DNA of 64,000 bases, from positions 62,001-126,000 of the forward strand of contig NZ_OY762929.1 in the NCBI RefSeq assembly GCF_963666675.1. The letters run 5' to 3'. Position 1 is the first letter of the stretch. Each line of letters begins with the position of its first letter. Shown in pieces: positions 52,617 to 61,380 of this stretch. This DNA comes from an uncultured Desulfobacter sp. (GTDB lineage: Bacteria > Desulfobacterota > Desulfobacteria > Desulfobacterales > Desulfobacteraceae). The notes under the pieces are model-generated. The model worked only from the letters and a program-made list of their open reading frames with translations. It searched no databases and was not told the DNA's origin. Made by a program: the position numbers and the translations under genes.

Positions 52617-53825
52617 TTACGGTTTAACCAAAAAGCCCGGGGGCGCCTTTTGCCAGTCATAGCCTTCAATCGCCATTTGAAAGCCTTTGTCAAACAGTTG
52701 CGTCATATATACAGGGTCAAAAGCTTGTGTGGCCTTTGCTGTGAAATCCGAAGGTATCCAGGTCAGGTTAAAATCAATGCCGTCCCTTTGGCACAGGGCA
52801 TAGATCTGGTAAAAATCTCCGAATCCCTGGGTTTTTATCAGGGACTCCAAAGACCGGACCGCAATGGGCACCAGTTCGCGTTGGACCCCGTGGAAATCGG
52901 ATTCCAGAAAAGAGTTTCTGATTATGTATACTTCAGGGGTGCCGTGGACCTTGAATTTTTCGGTAATGGCTTTCCAGTCAAAGGCTGCCGGATAGACAAA
53001 TACCTGGGAACCTATTCCGCCATCCGCATGAAGCTCATCATAGATTTCACCGTTGGCTTTCACCTCAATGACCACCGGCGGGAAGGCCACCGGGATGGCT
53101 GCAGATGCCCTTAAGATTTCGTGGATCAGTTCAATTTTCTTTGAATAATCACTGGCGGCAATCCGTCCGATGTTCCAGATGACGGAACGGCCTGCATCCA
53201 GGTTGAAGGTGCCCACGAACAATTGCCGGCCTTTTTTGTATTCCCGGGCAATGGCCTCAACAATATCCGGGCGGATATACCGGACAATCATGGCTTTGAG
53301 CGGGGCCGTGTCTGTTATCGAATCGCTGAAAAGCGCGGAAAACACCCCTTTTTTTTTTAAGATATCTTCGGTGGACGTGGTTGTGTAAATGGTTTTGAGG
53401 ATGCCGTCATAGTCCGGCCCAAGAAAGGCAAACGGGGCAGTCAGGGCACCGGTGCTGATCCCCGTGACCATGGTGAATTCCGGCCGGGTTCCCGCGGCTG
53501 TCCATCCGCACAGAAGCCCGGCCCCGAAGGCCCCATTGGCGCCTCCTCCGGAGATGGCCAGGTAGTGATGCCGGGTATTGTATAAACTGGGAAGCTGGAT
53601 CAGGTCTGAATACGAAGCGTTGTGCACAGCCTCTTTTGACCACTGTGGCCATTCATCTCCCCAGAACCGGATATGGGGGATTCCGGGAATCTCCACCCGG
53701 GTCGCCAGTTCCGGTGGAACCGGATTGCGCGGGATTGTGCCGGCACAACCGCAAACGGCAAGCAACAGAAGCATGGCGGCAAAAACGTGAATACTTGTGC
53801 GAAAAGGGTTGTGTAAGAAATGCAT
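52617..53825 (-). CDS. Patatin-like phospholipase lipoprotein
   Basis: 402 residues from ATG 53825, with AGGAG 8 bp upstream; the in-frame GTG at 53834 is too close to it. The signal peptide ends in LLAVCGC (Cys27, lipobox-like). The patatin signature is complete: oxyanion loop SGGGANGAFGAG, nucleophile elbow VTGISTGALTA (Ser124) and the dyad Asp in LHADGGIGSQ. It should hydrolyse phospholipid acyl chains at the envelope. It is the first gene of a pair with the Omp85-like barrel. Confidence 0.92.
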   Translation of the reverse strand: MHFLHNPFRTSIHVFAAMLLLLAVCGCAGTIPRNPVPPELATRVEIPGIPHIRFWGDEWPQWSKEAVHNASYSDLIQLPSLYNTRHHYLAISGGGANGAFGAGLLCGWTAAGTRPEFTMVTGISTGALTAPFAFLGPDYDGILKTIYTTTSTEDILKKKGVFSALFSDSITDTAPLKAMIVRYIRPDIVEAIAREYKKGRQLFVGTFNLDAGRSVIWNIGRIAASDYSKKIELIHEILRASAAIPVAFPPVVIEVKANGEIYDELHADGGIGSQVFVYPAAFDWKAITEKFKVHGTPEVYIIRNSFLESDFHGVQRELVPIAVRSLESLIKTQGFGDFYQIYALCQRDGIDFNLTWIPSDFTAKATQAFDPVYMTQLFDKGFQMAIEGYDWQKAPPGFLVKP

Positions 53826-53884
53826 GCGGTTCACTCCTGTTAATATTTTTTACAGTTTGTCAGTCTCATCATCCCGGTCTGTTT

Positions 53885-55486
53885 TCACTCTCTGATCAGG
53901 CAGGCCGAGGCGTGCCCATCTTCAGCAGCAATTGTGCAGACATGCCGGGCAAACCCGCTGCCGGCTTCATCATAGATGTTAAATACATAATGAACACCAT
54001 GTGCTTTAAGCGCATCAAGTTCATCATCATGGCGGATCATTGAGGCGACCACCCCTGAATGGTCGCTTTGTTTTAAAAATTGTGCCGCAATACAGTTGGC
54101 CCGGTGTGACATGGCCAGGAAAACAAGATCCACCTGCCCGGAAGATAAAATACAGCGCTGCCAGAAATCGTACTCCGTTGCGTCTCCCATAAAAATATTT
54201 TTTCCTTTGGCCTTAAGTGCCGCAATCCGGTCCTCATTAAAATCAAGTCCTGCAACCTTCTGGCCGTAACGGGTTTCCAGGTCGTCAAACACCCCTTCGC
54301 CTACCCGGCCCATGCCGAATACCACCACCTGGGCATTGCCGATATCAATACGTTCATCCTCTCTTAACCGCTGTTTTGATTCATATTTCTTCAACCGGCC
54401 CTGGAACCGGGTATAAAAAAAAGAGACCTGTCTGCCCAAAGGGGATGCCGCAATCATGGACAGGGAAACCGTAACGGCGATAATAATCAACCATTCATTG
54501 CTTAACAGCCCCAAGCCGACACCGATTGAACCGACAATCAGTCCGAACTCACTGAAATTGGCCAGGTTAAAGGATGCAAACAGCGCTGTGCGGGCACGCA
54601 CCCTGAAAAGGGTGAGCAAACGATAAAAAAAGGCGGTTTTGAACGGGATAAAAACCAGCAATATTACCCCAGGTAAAATCATCTCCAATTGCGGCCGTTC
54701 ATCCATGCCAATGGAAAGAAAAAAACACACCAGAAACAGATCCTTAAACCCAAGCATGGATTTAGCCAGTTCATCGCTTTTGGGGGTACCGGCAAGCAGC
54801 ATTCCCAAAACCAGGGCGCCAAGATCGGGTTTGAGCCCGACAGCTTCAAAAAGACCTGCACCGGCCACGGGTAGGATACAGGCCAGAAGGACCAGCAGCT
54901 CTCCATGGCCGCTTTTATTCAGCAGCGCCTCAAGCGGCTTTCGTAAAAAAAACAGGCACAACAGTGCCAATGCCGATGGCGAAGGGAATTTTCCGCTTGA
55001 AAAGGTAATAAATAATACGGCCAACAAGTCCTGCATAACCAGGATGCCAATGGCCAGTTGCCCATGCCTGGATGTCATCTCCTCTTGTTCCTCAAGGATT
55101 TTGACGGCAAAGACCGTACTGGAAAAACTTAACGCAAACGCCAACAGAAAAGACTGACCCGGATTAAGCCGGTAAAAATAAGGTAAACCGACCAGGCCCA
55201 GTGCAAAGACAACACCACCCAGAACAACGGTCGTTATGCCCATGTGGATGCAGGCCGTTGCCCAGACCTGGGGGCGCATTAATTTTTTTACCTGAACTTT
55301 GAGCCCAATGCTGAACAAAAGAAGGAGAATGCCCACATCCGCAAGTTTGTGAAGCATATCTCCTGCGTCATATCCCATAAAGTTCAGGAAAAATCCGGCG
55401 GTAAGAAAGCCCACCAACGGGGGGAGTCCTACCACTCGTGAAATAAAACCGAACACAAAGGCGATGACAATAAAAAAAACCTGCAA
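53885..55486 (-). CDS. Kef-type CPA2 cation:proton antiporter with TrkA-N domain
   Basis: 533 residues from TTG 55486, with GGGGTGAG just upstream; no ATG gives a full first span. About 12 spans follow: GLPPLVGFLTAGFFLNFMGY, LSFSSTVFAVKILEEQEEMT (CPA2 core) and ASFNLANFSEFGLIVGSIGV. The C-terminal TrkA-N Rossmann domain (about 388-533) has VVVFGMGRVGEGVFDDLETR and binds NAD(H). Family role: potassium efflux coupled to proton entry for pH or electrophile defence. It lies between envelope genes on the same strand. Confidence 0.92.
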   Translation of the reverse strand: MQVFFIVIAFVFGFISRVVGLPPLVGFLTAGFFLNFMGYDAGDMLHKLADVGILLLLFSIGLKVQVKKLMRPQVWATACIHMGITTVVLGGVVFALGLVGLPYFYRLNPGQSFLLAFALSFSSTVFAVKILEEQEEMTSRHGQLAIGILVMQDLLAVLFITFSSGKFPSPSALALLCLFFLRKPLEALLNKSGHGELLVLLACILPVAGAGLFEAVGLKPDLGALVLGMLLAGTPKSDELAKSMLGFKDLFLVCFFLSIGMDERPQLEMILPGVILLVFIPFKTAFFYRLLTLFRVRARTALFASFNLANFSEFGLIVGSIGVGLGLLSNEWLIIIAVTVSLSMIAASPLGRQVSFFYTRFQGRLKKYESKQRLREDERIDIGNAQVVVFGMGRVGEGVFDDLETRYGQKVAGLDFNEDRIAALKAKGKNIFMGDATEYDFWQRCILSSGQVDLVFLAMSHRANCIAAQFLKQSDHSGVVASMIRHDDELDALKAHGVHYVFNIYDEAGSGFARHVCTIAAEDGHASACLIRE

Positions 55487-55567
55487 AAGCTCACCCCGTT
55501 GACATGGAATTAAAGATTTAAAGGATTACACGTCCTAAAATAAACGATCATGTATGGCGGTAAACCA

Positions 55568-56407
55568 CTATTCTTTCCCGAAAAGTGTAGGGAGTATAAA
55601 ACTAACCCCAAGTCTGAACCGCCACCCTTCGGGGCCTGTATCAGGTGTTTCCACCCAATACCCCACACCGGCCTGCAGGCTCACGGGAAGCTTCCCCAAG
55701 TAGACCAGCTTGGAGACACTTAAGTTCACAGGCACAGACCACTTTTCCGACGCCCAGTCATAAACACTTTCGCTTTGCAGCGACATGGACCAGGCATTGG
55801 ACCAGGTATAGGAGACAAAGGGCTGCACAAGGGAGGCGTTGACATTACGCCTGTCACTGTCTCCGGCAAAGGACCAGACGTGGTTGGCAAGGGCGCCAAG
55901 GGTCCACGGCCCTTTCATGGTCAGCACTGCCCCGGAAGGTCCTGCGCTCCATTTTTTGCTGCCCAGAAGGGAATCCGTGGCCGCCGGCATGATGAAAACC
56001 GGCCCCACACCCCACACAAGGCCTCCGGTTGTGGGGGCCTTGGGTGACAGGAAAAAGGTCATGGTGATATCCCCAAGTCCGGCCTGGGACCCCTGACCCG
56101 GATAGATATCCTCCTGGTGGATGATGGGCATAATGGTTCGGGTGATCAGATTCCACCGATCGTTTAGGTGAATGGGAATTATTGGCTGAATGTTGGTCTG
56201 AATTCGCTCTCCCTGGTCATGAACGCCAATATTGCGGTCAAAGTTCATCTGGATGGGGATGGTCATTAAATCGGCCAGGGGATTGGTTAACTCCTGGGCC
56301 AGGTCGGATGCTTCACTGGCGCAGGCGTGATCCGCAGTCCATATAGGGCCCAGCAGAACCACAACGCCGATCAGAAGTGCCGTCAGGGTATGAATTTTTC
56401 TTTTCAT
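55568..56407 (-). CDS. Outer-membrane barrel protein, MetA-pathway/'neuromedin U'-like family
   Basis: 279 residues. The signal peptide is cleaved near residue 30 (ACAS). The mature start AQELTNPLADLMTIPIQMNF is typical of a family often labelled neuromedin U by mistake, related to the phenol-degradation MetA barrels. Alternating strands follow: NIQPIIPIHLNDRWNLITRT, GLGDITMTFFLSP, WGVGPVFIMP and a final FRLGVSFILPTLFG. It probably forms a 10- to 12-strand outer-membrane channel of unknown substrate. It lies 35 bp after the DUF2860 gene in a barrel cluster. Confidence 0.78.
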   Translation of the reverse strand: MKRKIHTLTALLIGVVVLLGPIWTADHACASEASDLAQELTNPLADLMTIPIQMNFDRNIGVHDQGERIQTNIQPIIPIHLNDRWNLITRTIMPIIHQEDIYPGQGSQAGLGDITMTFFLSPKAPTTGGLVWGVGPVFIMPAATDSLLGSKKWSAGPSGAVLTMKGPWTLGALANHVWSFAGDSDRRNVNASLVQPFVSYTWSNAWSMSLQSESVYDWASEKWSVPVNLSVSKLVYLGKLPVSLQAGVGYWVETPDTGPEGWRFRLGVSFILPTLFGKE

Positions 56408-56442
56408 TTAAAGCTTTGTTCCCTTTTGAGTTCAGCGGTTTG

Positions 56443-57474
56443 TTAGAAGCGAAACATGACACCCACAAGGCCCACGGCAACTTCCGTATCGTAGAAATCT
56501 ATATTGGCATCGGTCTGCCAGTAGGAGGCCATGGCAAACACACTGAAGTTTTCCTGGCCAAAGGGTTTCCAGCCAAAGGGATTTTTATAATAGATCTGAC
56601 AATCCAGGCCAAACCGGTCATCATCCCGGGTAGAACCATAAATGGGGTTGGACGCGTCATAGTCGGCCTGGCCTAATCGGCCGTTGAGGATCATGGTAAC
56701 GGGATCATTGAGAAATATGTACGTCAACTGAAAGTCGAATCCGTCATTGCTCATGGCATCCCCGTCCCGGTCATTCTGGAAATAGGTGAAGTTTGGAATC
56801 AGCACATGTTGCTTTTCCATGGTAAACCTATAGCTTAACTCCAGCCAGTGGTTTTCACCGTCCCGGCGCAGCAGGTTGCGCTGGGCGGCCGTTAACCCAA
56901 GCGCAATACCACTTTGCTCATCATCAACCTCAATATCACGGTAGGTATACCTCAGTTCAAAATTGCTCCCCAGAATCCGGTCATATACCAGGCGCAGCCC
57001 TTTGGAATCCCGGTCGGTCTCCTGCCTGGCGGTGCCGGTGACGTAAGGGTCCTTCCACACCTCGGTGGGAATGCTTGAAAACAGAAAACCTGCCATGATG
57101 ATACTCTTATCGGGCAGTTCCTGCTTAACGCCGAGTTGCTGGCCCAACTGCATCTGGGCAAGATCTTCAAGCTGGGAGCCTAACGTCACCTGGGTCCGGG
57201 TCTGGTCAAAGGTGTAGGCCAATTCAAAGTTAATCATGGTCATGCCCGTGGTTTCTGAATCGGGTTCTCCGGTCAGACTGTGAATGGTGTCAGTTCCTGC
57301 GTCCATCAGTTTGTTCCCGGCCACCATGTTGCTTTTATACTTAATTGCACCGCCCCCGGCGCGCACAAAACCGCTGAACCCGGATTTCGCAGGAATTGGA
57401 TCCAGGGCATACGCGGTATCGACAATACTTATTAATAAGATCAGTGCAGCCATAAAGTAACCATAACGTTTCAT
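56443..57474 (-). CDS. DUF2860-like outer-membrane barrel protein
   Basis: 343 residues from ATG 57474, with AAAGGAGAAAA upstream (the frame is open to 57504). The signal peptide is cleaved near 23 (TAYA). The mature start IPAKSGFSGFVRAGGGAIKY, the long hydrophilic insert and SSIPTEVWKDPYVTG match my recollection of the DUF2860 family. Repeated amphipathic strands and a C-terminal Phe (GLVGVMFRF) mark an outer-membrane barrel. Function unknown. It is the middle gene of three consecutive barrels. Confidence 0.8.
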   Translation of the reverse strand: MKRYGYFMAALILLISIVDTAYALDPIPAKSGFSGFVRAGGGAIKYKSNMVAGNKLMDAGTDTIHSLTGEPDSETTGMTMINFELAYTFDQTRTQVTLGSQLEDLAQMQLGQQLGVKQELPDKSIIMAGFLFSSIPTEVWKDPYVTGTARQETDRDSKGLRLVYDRILGSNFELRYTYRDIEVDDEQSGIALGLTAAQRNLLRRDGENHWLELSYRFTMEKQHVLIPNFTYFQNDRDGDAMSNDGFDFQLTYIFLNDPVTMILNGRLGQADYDASNPIYGSTRDDDRFGLDCQIYYKNPFGWKPFGQENFSVFAMASYWQTDANIDFYDTEVAVGLVGVMFRF

Positions 57475-57539
57475 TTTAAATTTTCTCCTTTCTTCATTTT
57501 GCATACAATTGGGTTGTTTTTAAATTTGAACGATCCGGG

Positions 57540-58553
57540 TTAAAAATTGACGGAGGCACTCAGAAACACCGTATCTCCTTCCATCCGGTTTTTTGCACTA
57601 AATTCTTTGTACCAGCGGGCTTTGAGGAATAAATTGTTCTTGTCCGACAAAGGGATCATTCCGCCGATTTCGGGTCCGCAGGCATATACACGCCCTTTGT
57701 ATCCGTCAACCGCACCGGGTCCGCTGTCACTGCTTAACTGTTTGTAAAGGTAACCCACCAGGCCAAGGTGAAATTGTTCCGAAAAGTGCTGAATCACCGC
57801 TAAGTCTAAATGAAACTCTTCGCCTGAATCATAATCCGTATCCGAATTTTCGAAATTAAAAGTGAGGCCCGCAGCCCCTGAAACCTCCAGCCCGATCTTT
57901 TCATTGAGATACGTCACGCACATCATGGGATCAACGGCCCAGTGGTTTCTTCCTGCATTCACCACACTGTTCTTGTCATATTTGCCGGTGGGGGCATATA
58001 TATTCAACGTGGCCAGATAGTGCATCACCCCTTCCTGCCACCTAAGCTTTCCGGTCAAGGTGATATCGCCTAAACCTGATGAACTGGGTTCGGCACTGCC
58101 GGATAAGGGGAAGTCCCAGGTGTTGCCCCAGGGGCCGGTCAGGGACATGACCCCGTTTCCTGCCAGTGACAGATCCGAGGTGACATAGGGAACCCACACA
58201 CTCACGCCGGGTCGCGCGCCTAAAACTTTCGCATCGAACATATAGGTAAATGTAAAAATATGGGCGCAGGCCTCAACCTCGGTTTGAACACTTCCATTGA
58301 CCTGCACGGGAAGTTCGAGTCCTGTACCCGGTACCTGGACAAGACTTGAAGATGAGGTCCGGGTGGTTGAATCCCCCTTATAGTAGTAAAAATTGTAGGT
58401 AAAATATGCGCCTGGGTCCGGCGCTATGCCCGCCTGGGGTCCCACAAGACCCAACGAGTATACGCCTGAGCCTCCTTCAACTGCATGTGCCGACATCGTC
58501 GGTAACAAAACGACCGTTACACATAACCAGATTAAAATTTGTTTTAATTTCAT
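57540..58553 (-). CDS. SphA/phenol-MetA-family outer-membrane barrel protein
   Basis: 337 residues. The signal peptide is cleaved near 24 (SAHA). The mature protein has VEGGSGVYSLGLVGPQAGI at the start, YFTYNFYYYKGD, SSGLGDITLTGKLRW, LNIYAPTGKYDKN and a C-terminal FLSASVNF, the pattern of the SphA/MetA-like barrels. Relatives have been proposed to pass aromatic or other hydrophobic substrates. It leads a run of six minus-strand envelope genes (58553 to 51264) separated by short gaps. Confidence 0.82.
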   Translation of the reverse strand: MKLKQILIWLCVTVVLLPTMSAHAVEGGSGVYSLGLVGPQAGIAPDPGAYFTYNFYYYKGDSTTRTSSSSLVQVPGTGLELPVQVNGSVQTEVEACAHIFTFTYMFDAKVLGARPGVSVWVPYVTSDLSLAGNGVMSLTGPWGNTWDFPLSGSAEPSSSGLGDITLTGKLRWQEGVMHYLATLNIYAPTGKYDKNSVVNAGRNHWAVDPMMCVTYLNEKIGLEVSGAAGLTFNFENSDTDYDSGEEFHLDLAVIQHFSEQFHLGLVGYLYKQLSSDSGPGAVDGYKGRVYACGPEIGGMIPLSDKNNLFLKARWYKEFSAKNRMEGDTVFLSASVNF

Positions 58554-58654
58554 TTTACTACTCCCCTTTTTGTTTATTGGCCGAATGTCTTCAACGCTTT
58601 TCTTAAATTTAAATTTTTATCCAAATATATTGACTTTTTGGGCATTTGCAGCGG

Positions 58655-58906
58655 TTACCACATGACATCAAGGCGTTCTTTAATTTCATCCTCAAGGCTT
58701 TTTTTTATCTCTCTATATTCGTTTACCAGCTTCCCGGCATTACTGCTCTCGGATCTGCTCCAGTGATTGATAGCTTTTATACATTTGAGGTAATCATCGC
58801 AAAGGGCTTGGAACGGCTTGCTGTATTGGTACAGCCGTACCAGGCATTCTTTGTCGGAAGGAAACCGTTGAATAACTAAAAACAGGCTATGGTGGATTAC
58901 AGACAT
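58655..58906 (-). CDS. Small hypothetical protein
   Basis: 83 residues. The middle is helical and regular: LVRLYQYSKPFQALCDDYLK and REIKKSLEDEIKERLDVMW. No signal peptide, metal motif or recognised domain is seen. The start at 58906 lacks a strong ribosome site. It lies 74 bp downstream of the conserved 24-bp element and divergent from the broken regulator gene, which supports expression as a real unit. Function unknown. Confidence 0.6.
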   Translation of the reverse strand: MSVIHHSLFLVIQRFPSDKECLVRLYQYSKPFQALCDDYLKCIKAINHWSRSESSNAGKLVNEYREIKKSLEDEIKERLDVMW

Positions 58907-58979
58907 GGCTTTTAACTCAATTTACATATTAATGCGATTGATATCTCAAATTCTTTATGTAATAGTGAGCCAACTTTTT

Positions 58980-59003
58980 GAACACCTAATTTAGGATAAA
59001 TTA
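58980..59003. promoter_or_regulatory. Conserved 24-bp element in the divergent region
   Basis: Reads GAACACCTA-AT-TTAG-GA-TA-AA-TTA and includes the palindrome CCTAATTTAGG. It lies 74 bp upstream of the minus-strand small gene and 162 bp upstream of the regulator gene at 59165. Confidence 0.65.
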
Positions 59004-59164
59004 TAAATCTCAGTCAGTGTCCTGTTTTTATAACACGTTCTAAATATGATGGTTAGGTAAAAAGTCGAAAACGGCAATTTCACTGTTTATAATTTCAGTA
59101 GGTTACGGCTGAAAAAATGCTGAAATCGGACTTTTTATCGGTTCATCAAATATAGAGAAAATTT

Positions 59165-60771
59165 ATGAAGAAACCCCCTTTAATGTGCCCCTCGATAATC
59201 GCCGTCGACGATCGCGAATTTCAACCGCTAACCGTCCGAGAACAAATGGAACGGCTTCTAAATTCAGCAGAGTTCAAGGCAACGGACGCTCAAAAGGCCT
59301 TTTTAAGATATGTCGTAGAAAAAACGTTGGCCGGGAAGACTGATGGAATAAAGGGGTACACTGTTGCCACGGAGGTATTCGGGAGGGGGAAAAATTTTGA
59401 CCAGACAACCGATCCCATCGTAAGTATTCAGGCCAACAAGCTTCGGCGGGCGCTTGAAAGGTATTACCTGGTCGCAGGACAGAATGATCCCATCTGCATC
59501 GATATCCCCAAAGGCAGTTATGTACCGTTGTTCCGGAAACAGACATGCATTGAAAGCGATCTGTATCCGGCGAAAGGCCGGGATACAAAAGCCCATGTCC
59601 CAGACACGTGGCCGACGATTCTGGTTCAATCCTTTGAGAATTTGACCGGGAAACAGGAACTGGCTTATATGGGGGTCGGCCTCGCCACTGAAATCGCCCT
59701 GGAAATTACCCGATATCAAGAAATCCGTGTGGTCAGGCAAGGTTCGGAAACCCGGCAATCCCGTGGTCCTGACGCCCGGTTTGTGCTGGGCGGAAGTATA
59801 ATAGAGGATATTTCAGGATTAAAAGTGATCGTTACCCTGACCGATGAATCAACAGGGGTTCATATCTGGGTGACGCCCACAAAACAGATCTCAACCCTGC
59901 GGAGATGATTTCCTTTGGAGAACGCATTGCAAGTTCGGTGGTCAGCAAAATAACCTGCGAAGACGGGATTATTCCCAAAATCCTGTCATGCGAATCAAGA
60001 CAGGTGCCCCCTGAGAATGTAACAACATACCAGGCATTGCTGAAATTTTACCGGTTCCTGGATGACTTTTCCATGGCGGTTTATGCCGACACGGTTATGG
60101 CGCTTTACCAGGGCTGCATGAAAGAGCCCGAATGCGGCCTGGCCTGGAGCATGCTTGCCCGGCTCTACGTGATCAATTATTCCCTGGAGCTGATCGATAT
60201 GGACACATCCCTTGAAAAAGCGGCTGAGTATGCCAGGAAAGGTCTGGCATTGAACCCGACCAACCAGCGCGTCCGGCTGGTCATGGCATTTGTTCTGTTG
60301 TTGCAGAATGAACTGTCTGCCGGAAGAGCCGAGGTCAACAGAGCACGGCAACTGAATCCCAACTCCTTAATGTTTCTTGATTATTTTGGATACCTGATGA
60401 CCCTTTTCGGCGACTGGCAGCAGGGGCCGGCGCTCATCCGCAAAGCCATTGAACTCAATCCGTATTACCTGATCACGGTGCACTATGCGTTGTGGGTGGA
60501 TTGGGTCCGGCAGGAAAAATACGAACAGGCCTGGGAGGAGACCCTGAACTTTAATACCCCACTACTGTTCTGGGACCCGTTAATGAAGGCGGCAAGCCTG
60601 GGGCTGCTGGGAAGGATTAAAGAGGGGCTTATGGCCGGAAAAGATCTGCTGGCGTGTAAACCCGACTTCCCACAACGCGGCCGGGTGTTGATCAAGCACT
60701 ATATCAAATTTGATGATATTGTTGAAAAAGTGCTTCTGGGACTTAATAACGTAGACATTCCGGTAGAATAA
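59165..60771 (+). pseudogene. TPR-type regulator split by a one-base frameshift
   Basis: Two overlapping frames (59165-59908 and 59905-60771) form one protein of about 535 residues. Part 1 has an N-terminal domain of about 100 residues, ending LRRALERYYLVAGQND and DIPKGSYVPLFRKQ, as found before TPR or cyclase domains in regulators. It is followed by a TolB/FlgO-like domain (PTILVQSFENLTGKQELAYM). Part 2 is a row of TPR-like helices (EYARKGLALNPTNQRVRLVM, ALIRKAIELNPYYLITVHYA). At 59865-59870, CTGGG would need one more G to continue HIW-GDAHKTDLNPAEMISFGE into part 2. It is either a recent loss-of-function mutation or a sequence error. It would be the local regulator of the envelope genes. 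Confidence 0.82.
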
Positions 60772-60834
60772 TCGCACCCAATGCCCTGTGCTGTTAATTT
60801 GTTACAGGACATTGGGCTATCCTAAAATATTCCA

Positions 60835-61296
60835 TTACTGACGGATGCGGGACGTACCGTCCCGGCCCTGGACAAGGCGGACTCGGTCTCCAACGGCAAA
60901 CTCATCATCTTTTTCCTGCACGACAACCAGAATTCTTCCGTCATCCAGTTCAACTTCAATTTCAAGGCCGTTCTTCTGTCCTGCCGAGCTTTCAGCAGCA
61001 CTGCCCATGGCCGCTCCTCCCAAAGCACCGGCGGTGGTGGCAAGCCGTCTGCCACGACCCTGGCCGATGGTAGAACCGATTACCCCGCCCACCACAGCGC
61101 CTCCGATCGCTCCGGCCCCGGATTGAGGCTTTTGCAGGGTAACCTGGGCCACCTTCAACACCGTACCATAATATACGGAATGCGCTGTTTGGGCCTGGCT
61201 GGTTGAATAGGTTTTGCTGCCCTGTGATGTCTGGCACCCGCCCAGAATCCATATTAAACTGACAATAAAAGTGAGTGTGATACTGATCGTTTTCAT
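60835..61296 (-). CDS. Glycine-zipper 2TM lipoprotein
   Basis: 153 residues. The lipoprotein signal peptide ends in WILGGC (Cys21). A short Ser/Thr-rich linker is followed by the glycine-zipper segment GAIGGAVVGGVIGSTIGQGR and TTAGALGGAAMGSAAE. A C-terminal beta domain (LEIEVELDDGRILVVVQEKD) completes the SlyB/Pcp-like plan. Such lipoproteins are structural parts of the envelope, often tied to cation or peptide stress. ATAAGGAG precedes ATG 61296. Its upstream region is interrupted 84 bp away by an IS element. Confidence 0.88.
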   Translation of the reverse strand: MKTISITLTFIVSLIWILGGCQTSQGSKTYSTSQAQTAHSVYYGTVLKVAQVTLQKPQSGAGAIGGAVVGGVIGSTIGQGRGRRLATTAGALGGAAMGSAAESSAGQKNGLEIEVELDDGRILVVVQEKDDEFAVGDRVRLVQGRDGTSRIRQ

Positions 61297-61361
61297 CTTA
61301 TCTCCTTATATTGATCGTTTTAATTTTCCAGTCTACCTGTTTATTAATAAAATACCTTTTT

Positions 61362-61380
61362 GAACACCTAAATTAGGGTA
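61362..61380 (-). promoter_or_regulatory. Conserved element, cut by the IS insertion
   Basis: The left 19 bp GAACACCTA-AA-TTAG-GG-TA remain here; the right part (ATTTA) is at 62436-62440, beyond the insertion and its target duplicate. Rejoined, the site matches the other two copies. It lies 66 bp upstream of the glycine-zipper gene. Confidence 0.65.
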
